A stretch of 64,000 nt of DNA from Hydrogenophaga sp. (GCF_030651625.1 NZ_JAUSCF010000020.1:1-64000); one strand, 5' to 3'; shown: positions 1-8,376, numbered from the stretch's first letter. Program-made: numbers and translations. The notes: generated by a model from the sequence alone, not told the origin.

Positions 1-1
1 C

Positions 2-292
2 ATCACCCTGGGTTTCTTCACCAACGTGACCAACCCCAAGGGCATCGTGTTCATGGTGGCCGTGCTGCCTCAGTTCATCGACCCCACGCGCGCGCTCTGG
101 CTTCAGTTGCTGATTCTGCTGGTGACCGCGGTCGGCATTGATCTGGTGGTCATGCACGGCTACGCCTTCATGGCTTCGCGTGCCCAGCGTTGGCTCGCTT
201 CAGCACGTGCGCGGCGCGCGCAGAACCGTGTGTTTGGTGGCGTGCTGTTGGCCATGGGGGCCAGTTTGTTGATGGTGAAAAGGGCTGCATAG
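2..292 (+). CDS. LysE/RhtB-family amino-acid exporter, C-terminal part
   Basis: Only the last 96 or so codons are present; the gene starts before the window. The visible part begins with the TNPKG turn typical of LysE/RhtB exporters, followed by about three hydrophobic membrane segments and a short basic loop, ending MVKRAA. Family members export amino acids or homoserine lactones through the inner membrane by proton antiport; the substrate cannot be told from this fragment. The stop is followed without a gap by a GC-rich repeat element. Confidence 0.8.
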   Translation: MTLGFFTNVTNPKGIVFMVAVLPQFIDPTRALWLQLLILLVTAVGIDLVVMHGYAFMASRAQRWLASARARRAQNRVFGGVLLAMGASLLMVKRAA

Positions 293-399
293 GGACTCCC
301 CCCTGCGCCGCTGCGCGGCTTCCCCCCTCTCTGGCGCGCCTTGGGCGCTTGGAGGGGGGACAGCATCTTGGGCCGGCAGAGCCGTCCCTTGCTGCCCCT
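293..399 (+). repeat. GC-rich interspersed repeat, copy 1
   Basis: It starts directly after the LysE stop codon. It is built of CCCCCTGCGCCGC..GCGGC, a C-run, GGCGCGCCTT.GGCGCTTGG with a G-run, then GGCCGGC.(A)AGCCG. Each block is an inverted repeat, so the transcript could fold into successive GC hairpins. Similar elements follow ehuA, ehuB, the M23 peptidase and glgC in the same relative orientation. The 293-624 interval holds no convincing gene; it consists of this copy and the next plus a short leader. Confidence 0.7.
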
Positions 400-430
400 G
401 GATGGATGCACCTCGCTCCGGAGGATTCGG

Positions 431-550
431 CACTCCCCCCTGCGCCGCTGACGCGGCTTCCCCCCTCTCTGGCGCGCCTTCGGCGCTTGGAGGGGAGACG
501 GCATCTCGGGCCGGCAAAGCCGTCCCTTGCTGCCCCCGGATGGGAGTCCC
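431..550 (+). repeat. GC-rich interspersed repeat, copy 2
   Basis: This is a near-duplicate of the 293-399 element in direct orientation, running from CACTCCCCCCTGCGCCGC to the GCCGGCAAAGCCG block. Small differences from copy 1 (GCTGACGCGGC against GCTGCGCGGC) show the two have diverged. The pair makes a tandem arrangement between the LysE gene and the YbaK-like gene. Confidence 0.7.
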
Positions 551-624
551 GTCGCGCCGGAGAGGCGACGGCCTTGCACCAGCTGTGCTGCACAGGGCGT
601 GCCATGTGATTAACATCGTGAACC

Positions 625-1173
625 ATGTCAGACACAACCGCTCCTGAATCTTCCCCCGTCCTGAACTGGCCAGCGCCCGTGCGACGCGTGATCGACACGT
701 TGGCCCTTCTGGGGCACCCTCACAACCCCGTCATGCTTGACGACGCCGCGCGCACCGCACAGCAGGCGGCCGATGCGCTGGGTGTGGCGCTGGGTCAGAT
801 TGCCAAGAGCATCATCTTCCGCCGCAAGGCCGACGACGTGGCCGTGCTCGTGGTCACCTCTGGCGATCTGCGCGTGGATGAAAAAAAGGTGCAGGCCCTG
901 GTGTGCGCCGATGGGGGCAAGCTCAGTCGTGCCGATGCCGAGTTCGTGAAGGCCCGCACGGGCTTTTCCATTGGTGGTGTGTCGCCGGTGGCGCATGCCT
1001 TGCCGCCCGTCGCGCTGATTGACAAAGAGCTGTTCCGATTCGACACCGTTTGGGCCGCTGCCGGGCATCCGCATGCGGTGTTCCGCCTGAGTCCGGATGA
1101 GCTGGTGGTCTTGACCGGTGCACCGGTGTGCGACGTGACCGTTGTGGCCACCCAGGAGCTTCCGCATGGATGA
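625..1173 (+). CDS. YbaK/EbsC-family aminoacyl-tRNA deacylase
   Basis: 182 residues. The protein matches the YbaK/ProX-type trans-editing fold: a conserved lysine (about K61, in QIAKSIIFR) and the glycine-rich GFSIGGVSPVAH stretch near residues 112-123 that lines the active site. Family members hydrolyse mischarged tRNAs such as Cys-tRNA(Pro) or Ala-tRNA(Pro); which one is served here cannot be read from sequence. Start ATG at 625. The 3' end overlaps the DUF1289 gene by 8 bp, suggesting co-translation. Confidence 0.85.
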   Translation: MSDTTAPESSPVLNWPAPVRRVIDTLALLGHPHNPVMLDDAARTAQQAADALGVALGQIAKSIIFRRKADDVAVLVVTSGDLRVDEKKVQALVCADGGKLSRADAEFVKARTGFSIGGVSPVAHALPPVALIDKELFRFDTVWAAAGHPHAVFRLSPDELVVLTGAPVCDVTVVATQELPHG

Positions 1174-1414
1174 GCCAGCAGTCAACTTGCGTGCAGCCCG
1201 TGCAAGGCATGGCGCCCTGGGTGTGCCTTCACCTTGTCTTTCGGTCTGCCGAATGGACGTTACCCGTGCGGTCTGTGAAGGTTGCTGGCGCAACATTCAA
1301 GAAATCGCCGCCTGGAGCCGCATGGCCGATGCTGACAAGCTTGTTGTGTGGGAACGCATCGAAGCGCGCCAACGCGACGCAATGGCCTTGACACCACCTG
1401 GGCCGCTCCCATGA
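1166..1414 (+). CDS. DUF1289 family small cysteine protein
   Basis: 82 residues. The DUF1289 pattern is clear: SPCLSVCRMD, then CEGCWRNIQEIAAW, giving four cysteines that could bind a metal, followed by a short helical tail (KLVVWERIEARQ). The family function is not established. The ATG at 1166 is preferred over one at 1142 because AGGAG sits about 9 nt upstream. It overlaps the YbaK-like gene upstream by 8 bp and the next gene by 4 bp (ATGA), so the three genes look like one transcription unit. Confidence 0.75.
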   Translation: MDEPAVNLRAARARHGALGVPSPCLSVCRMDVTRAVCEGCWRNIQEIAAWSRMADADKLVVWERIEARQRDAMALTPPGPLP

Positions 1415-2163
1415 ACGACCCACAGCCTTCAACCACCAACGCGATGCCTGCAGGGCCACCACGGCTGCACGACATCGCCCTCTATTTCGACCCCATTTCG
1501 CCCTACGCCTACCTGGCGTTCGAGCGCCTGCCCGAAGCACTCATGGGCCTGAGCGTGCGCGTGCGCTACAAGCCTGTGTTGTTCGCTGGCCTGCTCAAGG
1601 CACACGGCCAACGCGGCCCAGCCGAAATCGCGCCCAAACGAGACTGGACCTACCGCCATGTGGGCTGGCTCGCACAGCATCATGGCGTTCCATTGGACTT
1701 GCCGGCCGCTCACCCTTTCAACCCGCTGGCACTGCTGCGCCTGGCCCTGGCTTGCACCACGGACGATGCGCCAGGCGAGTGCAACCGCTATGTGGCCGAA
1801 CAGGTGTTCCGCCATGTCTGGCACGGCGGCCAGGACCCCAACGAACCTGCACGCCTGGCCGCGCTGGAAGAACTGTTGCAAGACCACATGATGCAGCGTC
1901 AGAAGCCCTGGCTCGTACCCGACAGTGAAGCCATCAAACAGCGCCTGCGCACCAACACCGAAGACGCCCTCGCGCTCGGCCTGTTTGGTGTGCCTTCCAT
2001 GGTGGTCAAGGGTCGCATCTTCTGGGGCTTGGATGGCTTGCCCATGCTGCGTGACTTTCTGGACGGTGGCGCGTGGTTTGAAAGTGGCGCCTGGGAAGCG
2101 GCTGCCGCGCTGCCAGTGGGTGTGCAGCGGGTTCAAGGGAATCAGGATCCCACCAAGGGGTAA
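1411..2163 (+). CDS. 2-hydroxychromene-2-carboxylate isomerase-like (DsbA superfamily)
   Basis: 250 residues from the ATG overlapping the DUF1289 stop. It has a thioredoxin/GST-kappa-like fold signature: FDPISPYAYLA at about residues 28-38, with serine where oxidoreductases have the catalytic cysteine, and a late LFGVPSMVVKGRIFWG segment with the conserved cis-proline. NahD-type isomerases of this family act in naphthalene degradation with glutathione, but no such pathway is present here, so the substrate is unknown. An in-frame upstream start at 1348 would overlap the previous gene heavily and was not used. Confidence 0.8.
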   Translation: MNDPQPSTTNAMPAGPPRLHDIALYFDPISPYAYLAFERLPEALMGLSVRVRYKPVLFAGLLKAHGQRGPAEIAPKRDWTYRHVGWLAQHHGVPLDLPAAHPFNPLALLRLALACTTDDAPGECNRYVAEQVFRHVWHGGQDPNEPARLAALEELLQDHMMQRQKPWLVPDSEAIKQRLRTNTEDALALGLFGVPSMVVKGRIFWGLDGLPMLRDFLDGGAWFESGAWEAAAALPVGVQRVQGNQDPTKG

Positions 2164-2258
2164 CGCTGGCTTGGTTCATGGCTTGCCGGCATTGATCAGT
2201 GCCTTGCACCCTTCAACCCGTTTCAATAGCCTGTCACGGCGTCCGGCTTTCCCAACTT

Positions 2259-4151
2259 TCAGCGGCGAGCCATGGCTGGCGAATTCACCTCAGGCGATGC
2301 GTGTGCCTGCGCTGGAATGGCCTGCTCACGCTCCCGACCTTGCTCATGCGCCAGCGCATGCGCGCGCTCCAGGTGCTGCTGCGGTTTCTCGCGCTGCGCT
2401 TCCTGCACGCTGAATTCGCTCATCGGTGCGCTCTCTTGCAGCACCGCCACACTGGCGCCGTCACGGCTCAATAAAAAGGTTTGCACCTGACCCCGGTGTG
2501 CGAATTGCTGCGCATGGCTCACCGCTGCCGCATTGACCCGCTCGATCTGCTCCGCGCTGTGACCGTGATCGCGCAACAGCGGGCCGAGCTGGTTCTGTGC
2601 CATCTGATGATGGCGTTGCTGCAGCGCGGTGAGCTCCGGTGCCTGTGTGATCGAGGTTTGCTCCTGCGTCTGGATCCGGTGGCGCGACAGGTCCGGAACA
2701 TCGGTCACTTCCGGCAGCTCCATCCCGCGCTCGCGCATCACCTCGCGTGAACTGAGCAACTCCGCAGTGGCTCTGCGAAACCTTCCCATGCCGGCTTCAA
2801 TCGCTTGCTCCCGTTGCTGAGGATCGACCTGAGATTCGTGGGTATCTGTCTTGCTGCCCGAGCTGACCGCCTGGCCAGTGGCAAGCGCATAGACGCTGTG
2901 CATGCTCTGCGCCAGCTGTTCGGCTTCCTGCCGGTGGCACTGTTGCAACTGGTGGTTGTTCAGCGCGCGGTGGTTCTGCACCGCCGGTGCCATCCGGGCC
3001 AGGGCCACAGCCTCTGCATCCAGCGTGAAGGGTTGCATCTGCCCGCTGGCGCGGTCCAGCGTCCAGCCTTTGCCGCTGGTGGTGTCGGTGATGCTCACCA
3101 GGCGCTCGACCCCATGGGTGCGTTCGTGGACCTGTTCACCCACCACCTGCCAGCGGGCCTGGTCCACCGACTTCGTGATGCGCGTCTCCGTGTTGTCCCC
3201 ACTTTGAAGGTGCGTGGTGTGCAGCAGTTGCCCCGGTTGGGGCGACCGAGCCCATTCGGTGGTGGCGTTGGGTGATGTGCGGGTGGGTGTGCCCCAGGGC
3301 TGGCCGTCGGGACCGAGGCTGTTGGTGTCCTCGGTTTCGCTGCGACGGAACTGTTCGCGCAGAGCCGTGCGGTGCTGCTCAGCCAGTTCGGCGTTGTGCC
3401 GCTCGGCCTGCTCGGGAAAGCCGGCGGCGTCCAGGTAGCTGCGGGTGAGTTCGTTGACCTTGGCGCCACTCACCACTTCGATGTAACGGGCGGGCAGGGT
3501 CGGGTTGTCGTGCATGCCGAACCAGCTGTACTTGCCTTCCACGTTCACCAATGCGTAGCGGTCGCCCTCGGCGGTGGTGACGGTCGGCTCCAGCTTGAGG
3601 TGGTTGGGCAGTGTCAGGGGCGGGCCGAGTTTGTCGGGGGTGGGGCCGCCGGTGAGTATTTCGGCGAGGGATTCGGCGGCTTCGGCGCCGGCGGTGGCGC
3701 CAAGAACGCCACCCGCCACAGCAAACGCCTTTGCACCTGCAACTCCCCCCGCTATTGCTCCGAGTGGCGCAAGTGCCTTTGCACCAGCATATGCGCCCGC
3801 GATTCCTCCACCGATAGTGGCGCTTGCCGTGACGGTCTCTGCACCATTGCCTTGAATAAGGTGCTGACCAGCAACATAGGTACCTTCCAGCCTGCCAAGG
3901 GCCTTGGCGCCATAGGCGATGTACTTGCCAGAGGGCAGGTTCGATTGGCGACCCGCCTCCACTGCACCGGGCAGCAGCGTAGATACGGTACTGGACACAG
4001 GATTGTGCGTAGCCGTCCGAATACGCGGAGCAGCGGTAGTCCAGATGGCAGTGTTGGCCTCGACTGAACCTGCAGCGCCAATTGGCGACAAGGCGTCATT
4101 GTGAAAGTCGAAGACCCGATCAATGTGGACCTGGTTGGTCGAATTGGACAT
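2259..4151 (-). CDS. Putative type IV secretion effector with XVIPCD-like C-terminus
   Basis: 630 residues. No overall homologue is recognised. Residues about 105-165 are rich in Gly/Ala (GGGIAGAYAGAKALAPLG and similar), typical of effectors that insert into or cross membranes. The middle is hydrophilic. Near residues 530-600 comes HSAEQIERVNAAAV, then a segment containing LLSRDGASVAVLQ and a PQQH motif, followed by a Gln/Glu-rich tail. This resembles XVIPCD, the C-terminal signal of X-Tfe toxins delivered by the Xanthomonadales-type T4SS. The toxic activity is not identifiable. The gene abuts the stop of the membrane-protein gene upstream with zero spacing. Base composition of the 5' half is visibly less GC-rich than its neighbours, suggesting transfer. 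The XVIPCD call is by eye and needs a profile search. Confidence 0.45.
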   Translation of the reverse strand: MSNSTNQVHIDRVFDFHNDALSPIGAAGSVEANTAIWTTAAPRIRTATHNPVSSTVSTLLPGAVEAGRQSNLPSGKYIAYGAKALGRLEGTYVAGQHLIQGNGAETVTASATIGGGIAGAYAGAKALAPLGAIAGGVAGAKAFAVAGGVLGATAGAEAAESLAEILTGGPTPDKLGPPLTLPNHLKLEPTVTTAEGDRYALVNVEGKYSWFGMHDNPTLPARYIEVVSGAKVNELTRSYLDAAGFPEQAERHNAELAEQHRTALREQFRRSETEDTNSLGPDGQPWGTPTRTSPNATTEWARSPQPGQLLHTTHLQSGDNTETRITKSVDQARWQVVGEQVHERTHGVERLVSITDTTSGKGWTLDRASGQMQPFTLDAEAVALARMAPAVQNHRALNNHQLQQCHRQEAEQLAQSMHSVYALATGQAVSSGSKTDTHESQVDPQQREQAIEAGMGRFRRATAELLSSREVMRERGMELPEVTDVPDLSRHRIQTQEQTSITQAPELTALQQRHHQMAQNQLGPLLRDHGHSAEQIERVNAAAVSHAQQFAHRGQVQTFLLSRDGASVAVLQESAPMSEFSVQEAQREKPQQHLERAHALAHEQGREREQAIPAQAHASPEVNSPAMARR

Positions 4152-4760
4152 TCAACGTTCCCCCGCAGCGTGGAGCTGAATGTGTCGAGGAATCTCTCCA
4201 CTCAACCATCCGATGATCAAATTCATGATCCCACTAGCAGCCATAACAGGAGCAGCGACGTAGGCGATGTTCCCTAGGTACCCCATGCCAAAGCGATTGC
4301 TGAGAATGAAGCGCAACACGCCATTGCCGGTATTGGTCATCCACCCCATATTGGCAGTAGCAAAAAGGATGGCACCTAGCACCAGAGCCAGAAATACCGC
4401 CTTGCGGAAGGGGAGGCTCCAGAACGGGTAGGTTCTCTGCCTACCTTCCCATCCCATGAGGCAGCACAACACGAACAGGCCAGGGCTCATCGCCCACAGC
4501 ACCGAGTAGTAAAAGCGGTTGAGTTCGGGACGAATGCCCAAACTCGTGATCAGTTCGATCTGCGGTACCCGAGCCGCCATGAAGTCGGTGAACGCAACAG
4601 CCCATGGGTAGGTCTGGAGAACATCTGCCGGTATGAGAAGCGCGATCACGCCCATGATTGCAACGTAAGCGCCCGCTGCCTTTTCATAGGGGGTCTTGAA
4701 GACAGGCTCTTTACCCATTGCCTTGCCCTCGGCTTTGACTGTTTTCTGGATGCTCACCAT
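4152..4760 (-). CDS. Small multi-pass membrane protein, candidate immunity or accessory protein
   Basis: 202 residues, no family recognised. About four hydrophobic segments are visible: AYVAIMGVIALLIPADV, VLWAMSPGLFVLCCLMGW, FLALVLGAILFATA and IAYVAAPVMAASGIMNLIIGW. The start at 4760 is preceded by AAGGAGG with only 3 nt spacing; an internal ATG at 4718 is an alternative. The gene is first in a two-gene unit with the XVIPCD-like gene, and its stop codon directly touches that gene's ATG. Base composition is clearly lower in GC than the surrounding genes. An immunity role is inferred from context only; known X-Tfi immunity proteins are often periplasmic lipoproteins, which this is not. Confidence 0.6.
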   Translation of the reverse strand: MVSIQKTVKAEGKAMGKEPVFKTPYEKAAGAYVAIMGVIALLIPADVLQTYPWAVAFTDFMAARVPQIELITSLGIRPELNRFYYSVLWAMSPGLFVLCCLMGWEGRQRTYPFWSLPFRKAVFLALVLGAILFATANMGWMTNTGNGVLRFILSNRFGMGYLGNIAYVAAPVMAASGIMNLIIGWLSGEIPRHIQLHAAGER

Positions 4761-4771
4761 CCACCTCCTTG

Positions 4772-4788
4772 AGTACTTTCAAAGTACT
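4772..4788. promoter_or_regulatory. 17-bp perfect inverted repeat, putative operator
   Basis: AGTACTTT-C-AAAGTACT lies directly upstream of the Shine-Dalgarno sequence of the membrane-protein gene, where a repressor could block transcription or translation. No regulator gene is nearby. Confidence 0.4.
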
Positions 4789-4950
4789 TTTGTTTGAAAA
4801 TCGCGATATTGCCACAAGTCATGCCGGGCTCATGGAACCACGGATCCCAAGGATGGAGGGGCAGAGATGCTAAGTGGCAACCGCTTCAGCGGCGGCAAAA
4901 AACTACAGAACAAATACCAACTGCTCGGAGAAATAAGCACTTCATCCGGA

Positions 4951-5062
4951 GCAAAGTGCCCCATTCCAGAGACACCGAGAAACCGGCTCTGCCGGGCCTC
5001 TGGTGTCGCACCCTTCGAGGGGGTGACGCGCCGCAGGCGCGGCGCGGGGGTGGGCCTATTTT
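4951..5062 (-). repeat. GC-rich interspersed repeat downstream of ehuA
   Basis: Read on the minus strand it begins just after the ehuA stop: CCCCCGCGCCGCGCC..GGCGCG, then CCCCCTCGAAGGG, GCCCGGCAGAGCCGG and an end containing CTCTGGAATGGGGC. The copy after the M23 peptidase gene (45371-45481) shares the whole layout, including that end. Hairpin-forming blocks suggest a role in 3'-end formation, unproven. Confidence 0.65.
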
Positions 5063-5890
5063 TTAGACAGCGTCCATCACAGCCCGCAAGAACTGCTGGG
5101 TGCGAGCTTCCTGCGGGTTCTCGAAGAACGCCTTTGCCGGCCCTTGTTCGGCGATACGGCCCTGGTCGAAAAAGCACACGCGGTCGGCGAATTCGCGGGC
5201 AAAGCCCATCTGGTGTGTGACCATGAGCATGGTCAGGTTGTGTTCGCTGCCCAGGGCGCGGATCACGCTGAGCACCTCGCCACACAGTTCGGGGTCGAGG
5301 GCCGATGTCACTTCGTCAAACAGCATCACCTTGGGGCGCATGGCCAGGGCACGTGCAATCGCCACGCGCTGCTGTTGTCCACCGGAGAGCTGTGCCGGGT
5401 AGTGGTCGAGCTTGTCGCCCAGCCCCACCATGTTCAGCAGTTCGCCAGCGCGTTCGCGCGCTTCGTCGGCACTCAGGCCCAGCACGGTGACCGGAGCTTC
5501 CATGCAGTTCTTCAGCGCCGTCATGTGCGGGAACAAGTTGAAGTGCTGAAACACCATGCCGATGTGCCCACGCATACGGCGCAAGTGTTGCGCGTTCGCG
5601 CGAACCAGCTTGCCGCCCTTCATCATGTGCGTCAGTGGTTCGCCGTCGACGCGGATCACGCCGTCGTCGATACTCTCCAGCGTCATCAACATGCGCAGCA
5701 CTGTGGTTTTGCCAGAGCCCGATGGACCGATGATGGCGACTTTCTCATTCGCCGCCACCGAGAGCTCGAGCCGGTCCAGCACGGTCAGGTCGCCATAGCG
5801 CTTGGTCACGGCATTAAAATGCACCATGGGTGCCGCGTCCGCTGACGCGTCAGGCGAGTACAGCTCGATCGATGTGGTGGCTGTGCTCAT
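5063..5890 (-). CDS. ehuA: Ectoine/hydroxyectoine ABC transporter ATPase EhuA
   Basis: 275 residues of a polar-amino-acid-type ABC ATPase: Walker A GPSGSGKT, Q-loop in GMVFQHFNLFPHMTA, signature LSGGQQQR, Walker B VMLFDEVTSALDP and the switch histidine in MVTHQMGFA. It energises import of ectoine and 5-hydroxyectoine through EhuC/EhuD. The start at 5890 overlaps the ehuD stop by 4 bp (ATGA); a longer in-frame reading to 6202 only shadows ehuD. Substrate assignment rests on its place as last gene of ectABCD-ehuBCDA. Confidence 0.88.
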   Translation of the reverse strand: MSTATTSIELYSPDASADAAPMVHFNAVTKRYGDLTVLDRLELSVAANEKVAIIGPSGSGKTTVLRMLMTLESIDDGVIRVDGEPLTHMMKGGKLVRANAQHLRRMRGHIGMVFQHFNLFPHMTALKNCMEAPVTVLGLSADEARERAGELLNMVGLGDKLDHYPAQLSGGQQQRVAIARALAMRPKVMLFDEVTSALDPELCGEVLSVIRALGSEHNLTMLMVTHQMGFAREFADRVCFFDQGRIAEQGPAKAFFENPQEARTQQFLRAVMDAV

Positions 5891-6564
5891 GTGCGTCTCC
5901 CTGCGCGTTGTGTGAGTCGCTGTTCCACCCGGCGAATCAGCGCCGCCGACACCAGGCTGAAAACCAGAAAGAACAGGCCCACCAAAGTGATGGGCTCGGT
6001 GTATTGAAAGCTCTCTGACCCGAGGATCTTGGCGGTCTGCATCAGCTCCAGCACGGCAATGACGGACAGCAGCGGCGTTTCCTTGAACAGCGCCACCAGG
6101 TAGTTGCCCAGGGCTGGCACGACCGGCGGAATGGCCTGCGGCAGGATCACGTTCTTGAAGGTGGTCAGGGGCGAGAGGTTGAGCGCCATCGATGCTTCCC
6201 ACTGCCCCTTGGGCACGTTCTCCAGGCCGGCGCGGTACACCTCCGAACAGTAGGCGCCGTAGTGCAGACCCAGCGCCAGCACACCGGCCGGCATGGCGTC
6301 GAGCGTGACCCCGAATTCAGGCATCACGTAGTAGAGAAAAAAGATCTGGATCAGCAGCGGCGTGGAGCGCACAAATTCCACCACCCCCGCCACCGCCAGC
6401 CGCAGCCACGCCGGTCCTGCCATGCGACCCACGGCAAACACCAGCCCCAGCACAAGCGCCAACACAAAGCCCATCAGCGTGGCCTGCAGCGTCACCACCG
6501 ACGCCTCGGCAAGGATCGGCAGCACCTCCCAGGCGTACGCCCAGTCCCAGATTTGTGTGTTCAT
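5887..6564 (-). CDS. ehuD: Ectoine/hydroxyectoine ABC transporter permease EhuD
   Basis: 225 residues, about five membrane segments, with the binding-protein-dependent permease EAA loop (SMALNLSPLTTFKNVILPQA) that docks the ATPase. It has the HisM-type features VEFVRSTPLLIQIFFLYY and NYLVALFKETPLL. The ATG at 6564 (MNTQIWDW) overlaps the ehuC stop by 4 bp and its own stop overlaps ehuA by 4 bp, so C, D and A are translationally coupled. It forms the inner-membrane channel with EhuC. Confidence 0.87.
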   Translation of the reverse strand: MNTQIWDWAYAWEVLPILAEASVVTLQATLMGFVLALVLGLVFAVGRMAGPAWLRLAVAGVVEFVRSTPLLIQIFFLYYVMPEFGVTLDAMPAGVLALGLHYGAYCSEVYRAGLENVPKGQWEASMALNLSPLTTFKNVILPQAIPPVVPALGNYLVALFKETPLLSVIAVLELMQTAKILGSESFQYTEPITLVGLFFLVFSLVSAALIRRVEQRLTQRAGRRT

Positions 6565-7271
6565 GTCTTGAGCTTTCGCTCCAGCGCCCGCGTGCCCACC
6601 GTGATCAGCACCGACAACGCCAGGTACATCAGAAGCACCAGACTGAACACCTCCACCGTGCGCAAGGTGTTCTGGTTCACTTGCTGCGCCTTGAAAGTGA
6701 GGTCGGACAGCGTGATCAGCGACACCAGCGAGGTGGCCTTGAGCAGTTCGATCAGCAGGTTGCCCCAGGGCGGGATCATGGCCACGAAGGCCTGCGGTAA
6801 CACGATGCGGCGCAGCGCTTGGGTGTGGGTCATGTTCAGCGCCTGTGCCGCCTCCCACTGGCCTTTTGCCACGGACCCGATGGCCCCACGCACCACCTCG
6901 GCGCCGTAGGCCCCCACGTTGAGCCCAAGCGCCACGATACCCACCGTCATGGGACTGAGCGTGATGCCGAAATGCGGCAGTACGAAGAACAGCCAGAACA
7001 ACTGCACCAGCGCCGACGTACCGCGAAAGGTCTCGATGTAGGCCACAGCCAGCCAGCGCAAGGGCCGCGGCGCATACAACTTGGCCAGCCCAGCCAGCAA
7101 AGCCATCGCCATCGCCAGCAGCGAGCCACCGAGCGCCACCAGCACGGTGATGCGGACGCCGCGCAGCAACTCAGGCAACAGCTCACCCGCCGCAGTAAAG
7201 CTGGCCACGTGCAGCCCCGCCGCAAACGCGACGATGGCGGTGATCAGAAGCAGAGGTGTTGACTTGAGCAT
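6561..7271 (-). CDS. ehuC: Ectoine/hydroxyectoine ABC transporter permease EhuC
   Basis: About 236 residues from MLKSTPLL; longer starts at 7304 (ATG) or 7325 (TTG) are possible and none has a good ribosome site. The amino-acid permease signature ETFRGTSALVQLFWLFF and the EAA loop AQALNMTHTQALRRIVLPQA are clear, with about five membrane segments. It pairs with EhuD. A GC-rich repeat of about 140 bp separates it from ehuB, which is unusual inside an operon and may attenuate expression of the permease relative to the binding protein. Confidence 0.87.
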   Translation of the reverse strand: MLKSTPLLLITAIVAFAAGLHVASFTAAGELLPELLRGVRITVLVALGGSLLAMAMALLAGLAKLYAPRPLRWLAVAYIETFRGTSALVQLFWLFFVLPHFGITLSPMTVGIVALGLNVGAYGAEVVRGAIGSVAKGQWEAAQALNMTHTQALRRIVLPQAFVAMIPPWGNLLIELLKATSLVSLITLSDLTFKAQQVNQNTLRTVEVFSLVLLMYLALSVLITVGTRALERKLKT

Positions 7272-7360
7272 TTCAAAGATGAGGCATTTCCGTTGAGGAA
7301 GCATGCGAACTGCAAACCAGCACAAAGGAAATCAACACAGCTTCCGGAGCGAGTCACCCC

Positions 7361-7503
7361 AAGTCCAGGGCTCCCGTGGAACCGGCTTCGCCGGGCCACT
7401 GGGTGCGTCCCCCCTCCAAGCGCCGAAGGCGCGCAAGGGAGGGGGGAAGCCGCGTCAGCGGCGCAGGGGGGTGTACCGAACTCAGCGCAGGGGGGAGTCA
7501 GAA
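7361..7503 (-). repeat. GC-rich interspersed repeat between ehuB and ehuC
   Basis: On the minus strand it starts immediately after the ehuB stop with GACTCCCCCCTGCGC, the same opening as the copy after the LysE gene, then GCCGCTGACGCGGC, a C-run, GGCGCGCCTTCGGCGCTTGG, a G-run and GGCCCGGCGAAGCCGG. It is the only copy lying inside an apparent operon. Confidence 0.7.
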
Positions 7504-8361
7504 TTACTCACCAGAGCAATGCTGCTCAGCCGTCTTCTCTGGCAGGGTCGATTCGTCAAAACCGAACTGCTTCACCATGGCAAGGTGATCCGGCGTGCCG
7601 ATGAATTTGGCCAGTTCGGTGTTCACCGCATCGCGCAGGGCGGTGTCCTGCTGGCGGAAGCCGAACGAGCCTTCGCCCTTGTAGATTTTCCCGTTGTGGG
7701 TGAAGGTGAACGGCTTGGCGCGCTCAATGCCGTCGTCCTTTCCGGCCAGGTCCAGAGCTGTCAACGAAGTGAAGGCGGCAGCCGAAGCCCGACCGGACTT
7801 CACGTTGGCCACCGCCGCAGCGAAGTCGGGCACGATCACTTCCTGGTCGCGCTTCAAGCCGGCCAGCCGGCCGTGCTCGATCTCTGCCGTACCTGCCACG
7901 AACGCGACCTTGGCGCCTTTGTCCACCGCGTCCTGGTAGGTGCTGATGCCGTCCGGGTTGCCGGTCCTGACCACCAGGGCCTCACCGATGCCATAGGTGG
8001 GGTTGGCAAAGATGATCTGCTGGCAGCGTTGCGGCGTGATGTACATCGACGCCACGATGGCATCAAACCGGCCGGCACGCAGACCCGGGATCAATGCACC
8101 CCACTCGGTCAGCACGCCGTCCACCTCGTTTACGCCAAGCTGCTTCATGACGTGGCGAAACACGGTGGGCGACTCGCCGGTGAGCTGGCCAGACGCGGTG
8201 GCGTAAGAGTACGGTGCTTCATTGGCAAAGCCGACGCGGATGAAGCCTTGTTCGCGCAACTTTTCCAGCGTGGTCTGCGCGCTGGCCAGACCAGTTGTGA
8301 GCAGCGCAGTGGCGCCGAGCAGTGCAAGGAGCGTGCGGCGGATGTGCAAGCGTGTGGACAT
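7504..8361 (-). CDS. ehuB: Ectoine/hydroxyectoine-binding protein EhuB
   Basis: 285 residues with a signal peptide (LLALLGATALLTTGLASA, cleavage near residue 28) and a family 3 solute-binding fold: VGFANEAPYSYATASGQLTGESP near the N-terminus and FDAIVASMYITPQRCQQIIFANP at the hinge. The ESP and ANEAPY elements are typical of EhuB. It captures ectoine and hydroxyectoine in the periplasm for EhuC/D/A. A good AAGGAG precedes the ATG at 8361. It lies 15 bp after ectD, tying uptake to synthesis. Confidence 0.9.
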   Translation of the reverse strand: MSTRLHIRRTLLALLGATALLTTGLASAQTTLEKLREQGFIRVGFANEAPYSYATASGQLTGESPTVFRHVMKQLGVNEVDGVLTEWGALIPGLRAGRFDAIVASMYITPQRCQQIIFANPTYGIGEALVVRTGNPDGISTYQDAVDKGAKVAFVAGTAEIEHGRLAGLKRDQEVIVPDFAAAVANVKSGRASAAAFTSLTALDLAGKDDGIERAKPFTFTHNGKIYKGEGSFGFRQQDTALRDAVNTELAKFIGTPDHLAMVKQFGFDESTLPEKTAEQHCSGE

Positions 8362-8376
8362 GGGTTCTCCTTGTGG

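Noticed and set aside
160..698. Several overlapping frames of 80-180 codons on both strands in 160-698
   Set aside because: They read through the tandem GC-rich repeats and encode low-complexity Arg/Pro/Gly/Ala sequence.
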